Below, in pieces: positions 24,401 to 36,847 of a stretch of DNA of 64,000 bases. The notes under the pieces were generated by a model. That model was not told the origin of the DNA. It did no database searches and saw nothing but the letters and a program-made list of their open reading frames with translations. The position numbers and the translations under genes are program-made. Where the stretch lies: contig NW_024881322.1 in NCBI RefSeq assembly GCF_018691265.1, positions 10,467,989-10,531,988 of the forward strand, written 5' to 3'. The DNA comes from Tyto alba (taxonomy: Eukaryota; Chordata; Aves; Strigiformes; Tytonidae). The number at the start of each line of letters is the position of its first letter. Position 1 is the first letter of the stretch.

Positions 24401-27400
24401 CGCAGTCACCCTCTTCCTCACCCAGAATATTCAGAACCAACATCTCCCATCTGGAGACCATGACACAAAGCCAAGCTGGAGGCAAGGTTCCCTCTTGGAC
24501 CTCTCCCTTTCCTGCAAACAGGAACAAAGAGAATTACTGGTGAAAAAGGGAGGGCGTAGAGCGACCAAGACCTTGCAGCCAGCCGCTGGGGTCCCTTGGT
24601 GACGAAGCCTGCTCACCTCTCAATGGTTATGCATTTCACACTAAAGAGCTTCTGGGTAAAATGAAGGCGCTGAGAGCATTTAGAAGTGGCCAAGGAGAAG
24701 GGGAGATGCTCAAGAATATGATTTTGGTTTGGTGAACTTAAGCCTCACTTCTGTGACTCAGCTCTTTCTTAAATCTAGCTCTTGGTTACTCCTCTGAGAG
24801 TTTAGGAGTGAAAGAGCCAGCACTGCTTTGTTTCTCAGCACATGGATACTAATTGTTTCCCTTTGGATTTATGCCATGTCATTAAAGAAAAAAATGCAGT
24901 GAATAAACAAAGCTGTAAGTCATGTGCAATCATCCTCATCCTACTGGAGTTATTAACAGCACCCACTCATTGACTTTATAAGAGATCTAGCTTTCCTTTA
25001 AATTATCACCTGCCAAAGTGGCCATAAAAAAACCCAGGCTCAGACAGAATCTATTCTCAAAGAAGTCTTATTGAAAACTTTCAGTATTTCCCACAGCAGG
25101 AATCTCTCTAAATTGTCTTCCTTTGGAGCACTCACTGAACGTTCAAAACTGACAAGCTGGTAATCTTGCCTCCAGATATTTTCTATGTTCTTGCAATATA
25201 AGTGTATGTATTACTGTGATACAGAAATTTGAAACATTTATTTTTTTTTAATGTCTAAATAAAATAATTCCCATTCCTGCCTAGAAAAAAAAGAAAATGT
25301 TTAAAACATAAACTAAGAATTTGTTCACATGTTGCTGCTCTTTCCCTTATCAACTTGCTGGAGAGGTAGTTTTTTATTGCAGTCTTGATTTTCAAGTGAA
25401 GTTCACACTCATCACAGGGCATGAAGCACTGTGTAAAGTGAAATAGTGGTATTCAGATTCCCTAAATCTTCCAGTGGAAAGGGCAGGGGAACAGCCAGCC
25501 TGCACTCTTTTCATGTTAAGAATGATTCTGCACAGACTGAATTAATTTCCTCAGCTATGATTCTTGGTAATCTGTCACACACTGGACAGTATTGATGTAT
25601 GACCAGTGCGTGCATTGGCATATGTATGACCTATGTATGTAATACATTCAGTATTTTAAGATAACTGAAACTTCAGCTAGCCTAAATCAATTACTTGACA
25701 TAAGTAAAATTTATACAGGGGATGTCTGTTTTCTCCTTAAAGAGTAGAGTCTCTACTTTTGTCCTTAAAATGAGCAAAGCTATCCATAAAAGCATCTCAT
25801 CTGCTTGGTTTTAGCAAATGAACCAGGAGTTTTTACATCTTCAGTTAAGGCTGACTCGCTCTTCTATTCATCTTTGATGGCAAAACTCAACAGATAATTC
25901 TAATGACGCCAATACAAAGATGGTGTTTTGAATCACACCTTCAGTTTTACACAAAGGTCTAAGGTGTGCCACATTTTGGCACCAGCTTCACATAAGGCAA
26001 ATGCATCCTTGGAGGGTGTTTGACAGTCTTACGGTGATCTCCAGCACAGGCACAGGAGAGTAAATCACTGGCTAACAACTCCAATCAAGTTTTTGTTGTA
26101 AACTTTACAAAAACCATCAGACAGATGTATCTTGTCAAGAAAATAAAAGGCATAGCTGGTGAGATGCAGGATTTTTTATTCAGATGAGTTTGCAGATACT
26201 ATCCACAGGGCTTTACTGATGATGTGAATAAGTTGCCTGGGTAGCAAACTATGGTCCCCAGGCTGTGAGCAGCTCTTCCACTGCAGGCCCGTTCCTAACA
26301 AGTACAGAGGGATTAGAAACCATTTGCTTACATTGAACTGTTTCTCTCCTGCTTCTTTACTTGAGAGAGATTTATGGATCATTTAAGGGAGGGAAAAGTG
26401 GTGTTTGCAGGGGGCATTTCTGAAGTGAACATAAATTTTTGGGTGACTTCGCATGTTTTCTAGGCAAACTACTGCTTGACTAGATGAAGTGAGGGAGGCA
26501 GCTGGATTGCCTTGTGGTGCCTTTGTGTGAAGTGAGGTGCCACATGGGGTTTTGTGAAGGGATCTGCAATGGATTTAAGATGGCTTTGAGGAGACTGTCT
26601 GAATTTTCTCGGAAGGAAGGAAATTGCCACCTGTTTTTTCTTTTCTCACCTTTTCACCATTGAAATGTCAAGTCTAGTTTTCCTTGGTTTAGACAGAGAC
26701 TACAAGGAACACTGACAAATGAGAAAAGTATAAATAAAAGGTTGTAGCCGTCTGTAGCTGTAACAATAAATAGCATTGCCTGTAAAGTTAATACTTTATC
26801 CATGTCTTCTGCCCGAGGAGACTGAAAAAGCATTTGCGTCAATGCACTATTCCTCATTATTCAGCATGTACAGAAAGATTTCATCCCTTTCAGCAGAAGG
26901 AAAATTGGTCTAGTCTTAGGTCTCTTAGTTCAAAGCAGTTTAAAAGCTTAGTATAGCTGTTTCAGGATGAAATTTGAGTGGAAGTGTGGTAGAAAGGCGC
27001 TCTTCATCTGTTGCAGAACAGCTAGTTTAACCCTGTAACATCATCTCAGCAACGGTGCACCTACATTAGCTGTTTCAGTTTGAGCCTCCTGTGAAAACAA
27101 GACCTTACAAATAGCATTGGATAGAGCTCTGGAGAGTAAGTTGGGACCACAGATCTGTGCCAGGGAAGGAGGGACAGAAAACTTCTTAACCAGAGTATCT
27201 TATGCCAAGTTCTGTTCCAACAAGATGTCTCTGAGATAGGGGCAGCTGTGATCTGCCTGAGCTGGGAGCGGGGACGAGGGATTGTGCCCGTACCATTTGA
27301 TGTGTAATGTATATGTGTAGAAGCAGGGAAAGGAGGTTGTTTCCTTCTCCCTCTAAAGGAGCTTATTACCGTGTCTGAAGGACACGTGAGAGGAGAGGCA

Positions 27401-28879
27401 ATACTAGGCACAGTCCTCTTGGCTGGTTTCAGAAGCCCCTCAACTTTTTCTCCACTTTCTTTCACTTCACCACTAGAAGGGCAAAACCAGAAAAAAAATG
27501 GCTTGCTGCCATGTGAGTGTGTGCTAAAACACCATCTCCATCAAAATCTCAATGAAGCACTTAACTGCCTGCTCTTGCCTTTTACATCTTTCTCCTTTAC
27601 TTGAGTACAGGTAGATTGGCAGCTATATAGAAGCACTTTCAGTACTTCAGCTTCCCCTGTGTTCTCTGGGGTTGAGCAAAGTTCATTAGGGCCAGTGGAA
27701 AACAACACACTTTCTCGTGGTTTTTCACTTTGTCCAGTTATGTGCATCTCTTGCACTCTCATTCTGCAAGACTAAGGAAAAGAATGAAATTAATGCACAA
27801 AGAGCTCAAAAGCTTGTAAATAATGTAATATTGCATATTGGCACAGGAAGCAAAGGAAAGTGCTATCAAAAAAAGGTGGGAAGACTTTTAAAGTGCTTCT
27901 CCAAGGGGTCAAAATTAATACCATATGCTCATTTTACTGTGTTGTTCTAAAACTGACAGAGTATCTGTGCTGTGGCCCCTATCTTAAAATCTGTGAGATT
28001 TAAACAAGTTGTTCTGTGAGCAGTGGGACTAAGCAATCCTGGTTTCCTACGAATTGTCCTTTGCCTCCAGTCTTTTATCTCCCCCCTTACGCTTTCCTCC
28101 CATTTGAATAATGTCAGCTCTCCGTTTGCTGTTGATGGAGCAGCTGTCGATGCCAGCCCTGAAAAACAGGGCCAGGGCTAATGTGAAGCTACCCATGGAT
28201 GTTTACTTAGAGTTGACTGCCAGTTGGTTGTCAGCAGTTGCTTGTGTGAAGAGCAGCTACATCCTAGTTGCTCTGCCCTCATGAGGGAAAATAATTTGGC
28301 TTGTTGTGTGCTAGCCGGCTTTAAGTTTCCACAAAGTGTGTACAAGACAGTTATATTTCAAATGTCTACTCTCTTGTCAGGTTTGGCAGAAGTTAGCCAG
28401 TGGTTTCAAAAGTATTGGGTGAGGAGAGGGAAGATAACAAATGAGAAATTGGAGAGAAAATCACAGCCTCGAAAGTGTTTCTTCCTCGGCAATTCAAGCT
28501 TGAAACAGTTAATGCCAGTATTTCATGTTTGTCTGCTCCTGCTTCAACCTGCAAAGTTGGTATTTTCACGAAACTCTCAATCAGGAGGGCTGAGCATTTT
28601 TTTTTATGGTGATACAAATTGTTGTATAACTGTAGCTGAGGCTTCAAACAATCGTTGTTCTATTGTGAGATTAATTTGAAAAAAAGAAGAAAAAAGTTGC
28701 CAGAACATGTTCTCCTGTTTTGGTTCTCTTGCTGATTTGGTGTCTTGTCCATCAAAGTGCAGTATAAATAGCTAGTTCTAACCAGGGGTCCCAAAAGTTA
28801 TGGAGTGGCACCAGCCATCCCAAGCATGTGGAAAAGGAGCAGCTGCTGACTGTTTTTACACACCATTTTCCTCTAAATG
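21479..28879. other. Intergenic DNA
   Basis: AT-rich sequence without a recognisable gene. The part 22860-23800 is rich in TAAT cores and contains an octamer site, and may hold conserved non-coding DNA. The part 24105-24620 carries an open minus-strand frame (140 codons) with no recognised similarity. Nothing else could be assigned. Confidence 0.55.
23541..23548 (+). promoter_or_regulatory. Octamer (POU) site in AT-rich block
   Basis: ATGCAAAT, a perfect POU-domain octamer, overlapping a homeodomain TAAT/ATTA core and followed by another TAAT. Chance occurrence is quite possible. Confidence 0.25.
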
Positions 28880-29175
28880 TTAGAGGTGCTTTGCAATGTG
28901 TTATTATTTATATGTCAGTAATACCAAAAAGGTCCTAGCTGAAAGTGGAGCCTGAAGGTACTATTTTTTGTATCTACATTCTGTAGGAGATAATCCTGTC
29001 CCCAGTTCCCCTCTATCCCTTCCCACCAAAATACCATAGCTAATTAGGCAAAGAGTGGAAGAGGAATGACGGGCGCCACGAAACGAGGTGATTTGCTCCT
29101 GGCTCCAGAGCAGATCGGTGTTGTCTGTGCTGAGAATAGAGCTCAGTCTCCTGCCTCCACATCGGAATCTCTTCC
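28880..29175 (+). repeat. Ancient MIR/L3-like repeat fragment
   Basis: Shows GAGGTGCTTTGCAATG, then GTGATTTGCTCCTGGC, CAGAGCAGATCGGTG and GAGAATAGAGCTCAGTCTCC. These match in order the gctttacaat, gtgacttgccca, cagcagatcagtgg and gaatagaactcaggtctcc blocks of old amniote repeats. Diverged, so family and borders are uncertain. Confidence 0.45.
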
Positions 29176-31704
29176 TTGGACTCCCCTACTGCATCGCAAG
29201 GTCCCAAATAAAATGTTGCATTTTTAACAGGGTGTTACAAAACTCAGAGTTTTAAGGAAACATTATAAATACTTAATAAATATAGAAAACTATGTAAAAC
29301 ACTTGAAATACACTGCGTCTTGGGATATGGCTGAGCAGTATTCATTCACTTTTATGCAAGGTTGTTAAAACATTTATTGAGACTGGGGAAAAAAAGGGGG
29401 AAAAACAAGTAATTTGATTTCAAGGATTCTGCTTCATTGCATGCCTTTCAGACATTCATGAAGTGTCACGCTGCTGTGACCTCTCAAGGAAATTATATTC
29501 CTATTAAATGTATTTGTGTTTACTTTATCTTTAATGTAAATGCGTGAACACTCTGTGCATTTACCATGCACAGGCTTGTCTTGTCTCTTGGCCTTGTCAA
29601 AGTGATACAATGTTTTTCCTCACCACATTCTTTTCTTTAATATACTTTTCTCTCTTGCAGGACTTTTCTTTTTTTCTTACTGCCTTGGATCATAAGTGGT
29701 CTTTATTACCCTATTCTTCTGAACTAAATAGCTAAACGCAGGTTCCTGTGGATATGAAAGGGTTTAGGAGTCATACAAACAAAAATATGTTAACTTCTCC
29801 TTGCGTGGGTTGTAATCTATTAGAAACATTCTTATTCCATATGGTTTAACCTTGTCATTTTTTCCTATTGTAACTGACAAACCACAATTAATTAAAGCGC
29901 AGTTTTGAACCCAGTTCATCAGGCTGCTACACCTGTGTGTTGCAATGCATTTATATAATTCCAGGTGCCACTTTACACCATCGCCTCTCAGTATTACTGC
30001 ACTGTGACGGTAACGGATTGAGTAACGGGGATCGCAAGGCAGACTTTTGGGGGTCAGGGTAGTACAAGTGAAAGTAAGTTACGTGCTCGGAATCCTCCTC
30101 CTTGCTGGGCACAAAGCAAAAGATGACCTCTTGTTGCAGGGGCTCTGTATTTCTGCACAGAGGTCTGGCTCCTTTCGGCTCTCATGAGGATACGTGAGGG
30201 CAGGCTGGTCCCACCTTCCCAGGTGGTCTGACCTGCCTGACGTGACTGCCGAGGGGTCCCACTGGGGTCTGTGTCCAGGGGACCGCCGCCTGTGTGGCCT
30301 TACCCCGTGAAGTCTCCTTGGGGAGAGCTGGTGAAATGCTGAATCCCTGCGTGCCTGAGCTCTCTCCACGTCCTGCATGCTTCTTATGGAGAGACTGGGA
30401 AGGGCACCGGGAACTCTGCCATGGTCGGCACTGGAAAAGCGTGGGGGAGCAACGAGTTCTGTCCTGGGGAAGAAAGGGAAAAGTGATATTGCAAGCAAAC
30501 AGAAAGCAACAGCAATAGTGCCCTGTTTGCTGTCTGAATTTTAACTGCAGTGGAATGTATTCAAGAGTGAGGAGGAAAATACGGATCATGGACCTTGTGC
30601 AAAAGACAGTTTTCATGTGTCCTTAATGAAGGCACAGAAGTTGGGATGTTTCTTATGATGATGCTAAAGCCCACTTTTTGTATAATTTGTGAGGTTTCTC
30701 AGATCAGATCTTCAGTTTTCAAATTCTTGTTTTTCCCACCAACCATAGGCCAGGGCACTGTTTGTGTGACAAGTCCTTATTTCAAAAGATAAACTTTAAA
30801 TGAGAATTAATTTAAGAAAGATCTACAGCTCTATTACACAGAGGACTTACTGCGCTAACTCAGCGAGTCCCTCCCTTTTGCATGTATGAACACAGCAGGC
30901 TGTGGCTGCATTTCCCAAAGATGCAGCAGAGGTTGGGCAATTTGAGTCCTGCTCACTCACTCCTAGAAACAGAAACACATTCTGTGTTCCAGCCTTTTCA
31001 GTTAATGCAGAAGTAAGGAATTGCATCTACTTGTCAAGCCCAGCTGCTGAACGTGGGAAGAGAAATGTATATTGCCCATTAAGTTACCTGAAGACGTGCC
31101 TCTCTTGCCTTGTCAGGAGCAGCTGCCTTGCTCAGACATGTTCATCACTACTGACCTCTGATAGATTAAGTGACCTTGAGGGAAAGACAGTGTCAGACTG
31201 GCACCATTATTTCTGGTTTACTGATCTGTTTTTCCCATCCATCTCTATTTTTCTGGTAGTAGTCCATTTCTACAGTAAGAATACAGGCATGATTAGTACG
31301 TATAAACTGTCTGCTTCCAAACACTATGAGTTGTGTAATTTAAAAATGTATCTGTATAAACACTGTCTCACACTGTTTGCAGCTAAATTCTCTGTTGCCT
31401 GAACCATTAGTGGCAATGAAAATCAGTGTCTCTCATAAGCCAAGGTTCCTCTTCACTTTACATGAGGCACGAAATAAGCTGATATGCAGCAAATAGAGGT
31501 ATTCACAGCAGGGAGAATGTTCAAAACTTCTAAGCAAGGAAGGGAGCATATATGTAAAGCTATCCCATCAACCAGGGAATCTGGCTTCTTACAAATCCAC
31601 AGGGAGCTTATGTGTGTATGTAGGTGTCTAAATACCTAGGGTACTTTCAAGAAACACATCCAGCATTAAATATTGTAATAATAATGGTAAATATTGAGGC
31701 ACAT
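29176..31704. other. Intergenic DNA, nothing recognised
   Basis: Mostly AT-rich. A GC-richer stretch at 30080-30480 has overlapping open frames in several phases on both strands but no recognisable protein. No repeat was identified. Confidence 0.55.
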
Positions 31705-31972
31705 GAAGTCAAGCAGTTTGGGTTTTGCTTCTATTTCTGTCACTTGCTGTGTGCCCTCACTGAGTCTATTTGTCCCTCAATCATATTCATTTAAGATGAT
31801 AAAATAAAGTTTATGTACCTTAACTGTTTCTCTCCAACTCTAGGTTTTGATCAGGTCACCTACTAATGAAGTTCCTACGTGCCTTACATCACTGTGTGAG
31901 GTTTTGCTGAATGTTGATGAGCTTTGAGATACTTGAATGAAAGGCTTTATTAGGTATATAAAATGTCTCCTT
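31705..31972 (+). repeat. Ancient L3/MIR-type 3' end
   Basis: Contains TTCTGTCACTTGCTGTGTG, then AAGATGATAAAATAAAG, then GTGTGAGGTTTTGCTGAATG and GAGCTTTGAGATACTTGAAT followed by GAAAGGCTTTATTAGGTAT. This parallels the familiar end of old amniote elements (gtgtgaccttgg; gataatgatac; gtgaggattaa; gctttgagatccttgaatgaaaggcgctatataa). The last block is a strong match. Confidence 0.6.
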
Positions 31973-34629
31973 TGAGAACTGTCTTAATGATGAACACGGC
32001 ATTCCATGAGTCTTCCTAGAAGGTAAGAGTCATGATCCTGTACGTATTAGATTAGCACAGGTAAGGCACGAATCTGGAGTGTCTGGGGATGTCAGGCGGT
32101 CACAATTTCTACTCATTTGATACCAATGAGTCTCTCTTAAAAGAATACATTAACAGTTTCTAAAACCAGTCATTGAGAATTATCCCACATCATCAAAATG
32201 TTGCCATTTATAATACACCTATTATCAATGCCCTTTTCCATTGCAGCTTCTAATTATCTGAATTTGACACTGATTAAGTATATTCATGACTTAGAAACTG
32301 AAATAAAGCAGTATGCTAGAGGAAGATAACACAAATTACTTTGGTAAAACTGAGGTGCTTTTTTTTTTTTTTTTTTTCTAAATGTGCCCTTTAAACAAAA
32401 AGTTAATTCTGGAAAGAAGTACAGGATTATGTTCACTATCATTATTCTTGGTTAGGTAATAAGTTGCCAAAGTCTGGTTTTTGCTTTGAGTATCTGTTGG
32501 TCTGTTGACTGAGGCTGAGGATGTTTTGGATCCTGATCTTTTTTTTCTTGATCTTGTGAATTTGTTCAGTGCTGCTGTTGTGTAAATGACTGTAATATCA
32601 CTGTTCTGGCAAAGTGATACATTGTCTTGGTTCCACTAAGGTATTAGGACTTGATTCTATTGGGAGCTATTTTCTTTGTCACTTTTAGCATACATCTAAG
32701 GAGTAGCATGGATATAAATTCTTTGATTTTTATTTTTTTTAATCTGTTTCTGAGGGTGGCGGGTAAAACCTGTATTATTCACATACAGTTTGGCATTTGT
32801 TTTTTGTGGTTTGAATAATGCCTGTCATTTTTGTTATTTTACTGACGGCTTTTGATTTCTTATTGAGGATGTCTGAAAAATTTGCTCCTGCAGTTCTAAC
32901 ATCAGCTTTATTCAAATTAATTCCTTCATCTTTTGCCTCTTGTATTTCATATACTCAAGTCATAGAACATGAGATGAAGACATGGTTTGAAGAGAACTCA
33001 GTCTTATTTTTAGTCCTCTGTAAAGGTCAGATTTTTGTCTTTATTTTTATATTAAATGTATTGGCCTTCTTTTTTTAAAGGGAGCCATATTAACTGCTGT
33101 CTTATTTACAATATAGATATTTTTGCAAATATGAAATCATCCCTGTTAGTTCTGCCAGCAGCATCAGTGTCACACATGTCTGTACTTCAAGTTCTGTGTC
33201 AGTGAGAGCTATTCTATGCCACAAAGTTTAATGTGCCCAAAGCAACCATCGGCCCCTGGGTGTTTGGAATATACCCAGCACCATGGGGTATTCAGATTCA
33301 TCTGAAAAGGATACACACACTATTTTTATAGACTAAGGACAGATTATGTTACAGTGCTGGACTTCAAGACTTCAAGCCTAATTTGCCTCCTCGAGGGCTA
33401 TTAGCAAGCTGGAAAACCGCTGTGTATGAATGACTTCCACATACAAATGCCAAGCTAACATTTTTATTATTGAAACCACATTATGAAACTGCTACTTTTA
33501 TCCTGATTTCTTCAATATTCTAGGTTAGATTTCTGGACGCTAGGAAGACAGGTCTCATCAGACTTTGTGAATAAACTGATTAAGTTTAAAGTAGCTGTCT
33601 TTTTTCTTGTCAATGGGTATTAAGTTACGTAAACCAGAGGCAAATAAACATAGTTCAGTTGTTCCTCTGATCCTGCTACTTCTTCCTCACTTGATAAGGT
33701 GTGTACAGGTGGTTTATCATTTTCCAAACAATGTGTTGTGATACCAGAAGGGATGATTGTGTTTGGGGTACAACTTAATAGATTCACCATAAAAAAATGT
33801 GGATTTTATTTTAATGATAATTTCTTGAGAACATGGTGAGAAACACAAAAAATGCTATCTCTGAGCATGATCATCTAGAAAGAGTAATTCCTCAAGAGGA
33901 TCAGTAGGATCTTTTGTTTTACAGATCTGTTATTTAAGTATAGCCCTTGAAACAGAACAGGTGCCAGCAGAATCCTGGGTCTCAAGGGAGGGGAAAATGG
34001 AGAGAAAGACCAGGTGATTTCTAAGACAGAAGGAAATACTTGAGTTTAGGACAAGGTCAAAAAAAAAAAGCAGGATTTATGTCTAAAAGAGACTGAACGT
34101 CCGTTTCCAAGGGTTTACCAACATGCCTGTTGTCAGTCACAGGCATATGGAGATACTGCGTATGACCTGGGTGTGCAACACATGGAGATGTGTATTTGAC
34201 AACTTTCTGCTAATTAGTCATTAGCCTGCAATTTCAGTTGGTGAAATTACGCATTCTTACAGGGTAAAAGACTTTTATTGGAAAGCAAATCTTGTGGTTC
34301 TTGTTTGCGTTTATTAAGAAATAGTAAGGAAGTCGCAAATGGTTTAGTAGAGGAACAGGGAGGTTGAGATCACCAACTGGTTAAAAAGTGGATTGAAGGG
34401 AAATCAGCTTCACTGTCTGTTGAAGAGAGAGGTGACAAATTTCCAGAGGCAAGTAGGAAAGAGGTGTCTTCAAGAAGTCTGTATTCACTCTTCATCTGTT
34501 TTTTTTTTCATTCTGCTATAAGAGATATGAGTACTACCAATTTAGTGATGACTTTTGAGTCATGTTACGTTCTTATTTCAGAAACCAACTGCAGAGAGTA
34601 AAACCAGATAATTAGGACTGATACTTAGC
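31973..34629. other. Intergenic DNA, nothing recognised
   Basis: AT-rich, with a 19-base T run at 32359-32377. The small + frame at 32818-33078 is T-rich and encodes only a random-looking hydrophobic stretch. Confidence 0.55.
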
Positions 34630-34912
34630 TCTTCTAAGGATTTTACATCTAGAGACAGCAAATCCCTTTAACTGGTGTCATGAAGCGCATTTTACAGGTG
34701 GAAAAGGTCACACACAGAAATGTGGAATAACCTGACAGAGGAGTCCCAGAGCCAGGAACTGAACACAGTCCCTGAATTCTTAAGAGAGTGTTAAGTCATT
34801 GAGATGCCAAGAACTGCAGAAATGAGTTGTAGCATTGTTTAAAGACCCACGTGAAAGATGGCAAACAGGAAAAGCCTGCTCCCATTGACTTTAGTGAAGT
34901 CAAGATTTCACA
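34630..34912 (+). repeat. Ancient amniote repeat fragments (MIR/L3-like)
   Basis: ATTTTACAGGTGGAAAAGGT and CACACACAGAAATG followed by GAGTCCCAGAGCCAGGAACT and TGAACACAGTCCCTGAATTC resemble the MIR/L3 blocks for lowered-complexity ends and gaacccagg. A second piece at 34876-34912 (CTGCTCCCATTGACTTTAGT) matches the frequent old amniote motif ctcccattgacttcaatggg. Confidence 0.45.
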
Positions 34913-36300
34913 TAGGCATTGAGTGTGATAGGAGAGGTAGCCTGTAACTTAACAAGTAAAAAATGACTTAAAAGCCACACTTTAGTTACGTTCCTCCAGG
35001 AACTAATCCTGAAGACCTATTATTTGAAAATAACTTCAGTGCAAATGGGCAAACAGATAATGATGACTCTAAGATTAAGAAGCTCTAGACAGTGGCATAA
35101 GGGAAAAAAATAAGAAAATAAATTTGGAATTAGAGAGTTTTTGATATTTTAAACAACTTGGAAGATTCAAACAAAAGTGAAATTATGCTAGATTTTTAGA
35201 TAGCGACTTGACAACTCGGTATTATAATGTGTTGCAGGTTTTGACAAGCTGGGGTTTGACCAGTTTACATGATGGTTTTTGTCTACACTTTTATTTTACA
35301 TGGTTTCATTCACCAGATAAGTCTATCAAAATATAAACGCTCGGTGTCAAAGAGCCAGAAAACGTACTTGAGCTTTATGTCCATGTCTTTGCACTCAATG
35401 CTTTAAGAGCAGAGTGAAATACGTTTCAGGATAAATATTGATCAAGATCTACATTTACAAAGGTATTTGTGTCAGATTGTGTTGTCTCAAAAATGACTAA
35501 GTATTCCTGAAGTAAAATCATAGAAGACAAATTAGTTAAATGGGGCAGCTGGACAAAACTTTCAGCAAATGACAGAAATGAGAGTATAAGGGTTACGTTT
35601 AATATGTTTGCTTTGTCCTGTTCATACAGGGTGAAGCCAGAATGATGAAACACTAAGTCTTTTAGCCTGACCTACTAGCTATCCCTGGCCCCACTACATT
35701 TTATCCAATTATACCTGTGGTAAGTCCAGCTACTTCTATTGAGATAGAATATATTTTCCACAGAGACATCTTGCTTTGTTTGGAGATTTCCAGAGAAGAA
35801 AACACAGCTTCCCTCCGTAATTTGTGCCAACGATTACTCATTCCCATCGATAACAATTCTAATTTGAATTTGCCCAATTTCAGCTTCCAGATGTTGGTTG
35901 TCTATTACTCTTTTCCTCTACAAGATTAAAGGGCCTTTTGATTCCTGGTATTTTCCCCGATGAAGGTATGTACGTGCTGTTATCCAATTGCATCTCCTTC
36001 TTAGCATGGTAAGTGGTCCGACTTCTTTTTATACAATCTTTTAACCAGCTTTGTGGCTCGCCACCTCACTCTCACGTATTTTCCGAACATGCCTGTACGA
36101 CTGCGAGTGCCAGGCGTGGAGCCACCATCCCATGGGCAGCCTTGGGTGCTGCAAGCACGGGGAGATGAAATTAACTCCTTGCTCCTCCTCACCTTCTCAC
36201 ACTTCACAAAGACGTTGGGCAGTCAGCTGTTCGTGCGGCCAACATGCGTTATATTTACCACTTGCCTTTTTTTAATCCGAGACAAACGGAATGATTTACC
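34913..36300. other. Intergenic DNA upstream of DCLK3
   Basis: AT-rich up to about 36.0 kb, then rising GC content towards the CpG island. No gene or repeat was recognised. Distal promoter elements of DCLK3 may lie here but cannot be named. Confidence 0.5.
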
Positions 36301-36538
36301 AAGTCCAGTTGGCGTGTAAGGGGCTACGACGGCGGTGTCGGCACCCGGGAGCGGGCTGGCTGCCGCGGAAGGGCCGCGCGAAGCCCCCACGGCACCTCAA
36401 ATCGGGCGGGTGGGCTGGGGCAGGGCAGGGCACGGCGACTTCTCGGCGCCGGGGCCCGAGCACGGCGCTGACAGGAAGGGGAGCGGCGGGAAAAGGCGGG
36501 AAGCGGCGGCGGGGGCGAGCGGGCGGGCGCCTGAGGAG

Positions 36539-36847
36539 ATGGCGGCGGGGCGGCGCCCGTCCCGCCGGGCTGCCCCGGGAGGGCGGGCGGGCAGCGCCGG
36601 GGCGGGGTGTGCACGTTGGTGTGAGCGTTGCGCGGCACCGCCTCCCTCCCTTCCCTCCCTCCTTCCCTCCTTCCCTCAGGCTGCCCTGGCAGCTGGCGCG
36701 GAGGTACCGCGGTTGCGGTGGGGAAAAGCCGCGGAACCGAGCCGAACCGAGCCCCCCCCCCCCCCGCCGCGCCATGCCGGCCGCCGCGCCGCCCCCGCTC
36801 CACCCCGCGGCGGGCTCCTGCTGCCCCTACGGCCACTGCGCGGGTGA
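36539..36847 (+). other. Upstream ORF overlapping the DCLK3 start
   Basis: An ATG in strong context (G at -3, G at +4) 235 bases before the DCLK3 ATG and in a different frame. In unspliced RNA it stays open to 36847. After splicing at 36843/50282 it stops at TGA 50298-50300, beyond the DCLK3 start. It exists in mRNA only if transcription begins upstream of 36539, which is unknown. Confidence 0.35.
36774..36843 (+). CDS. DCLK3: DCLK3 coding exon 1
   Basis: Seventy coding bases, [20 protein letters not shown] then HCA plus one base of Gly, ending at GCGG/GTGAGT, a strong donor. Phase 1 matches exon 2 exactly. The ATG has G at -3. Support is the CpG island, the consensus donor and matching phase; no direct homology was recognised for this short peptide, so another first exon remains possible. 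The frame is open upstream to 36291 with one earlier in-frame ATG there. Confidence 0.7.

Noticed and set aside
30079..30616. Overlapping minus-strand frames of 139 and 144 codons
   Set aside because: Open in several phases in a GC-richer patch; no domain and no splice-site support.
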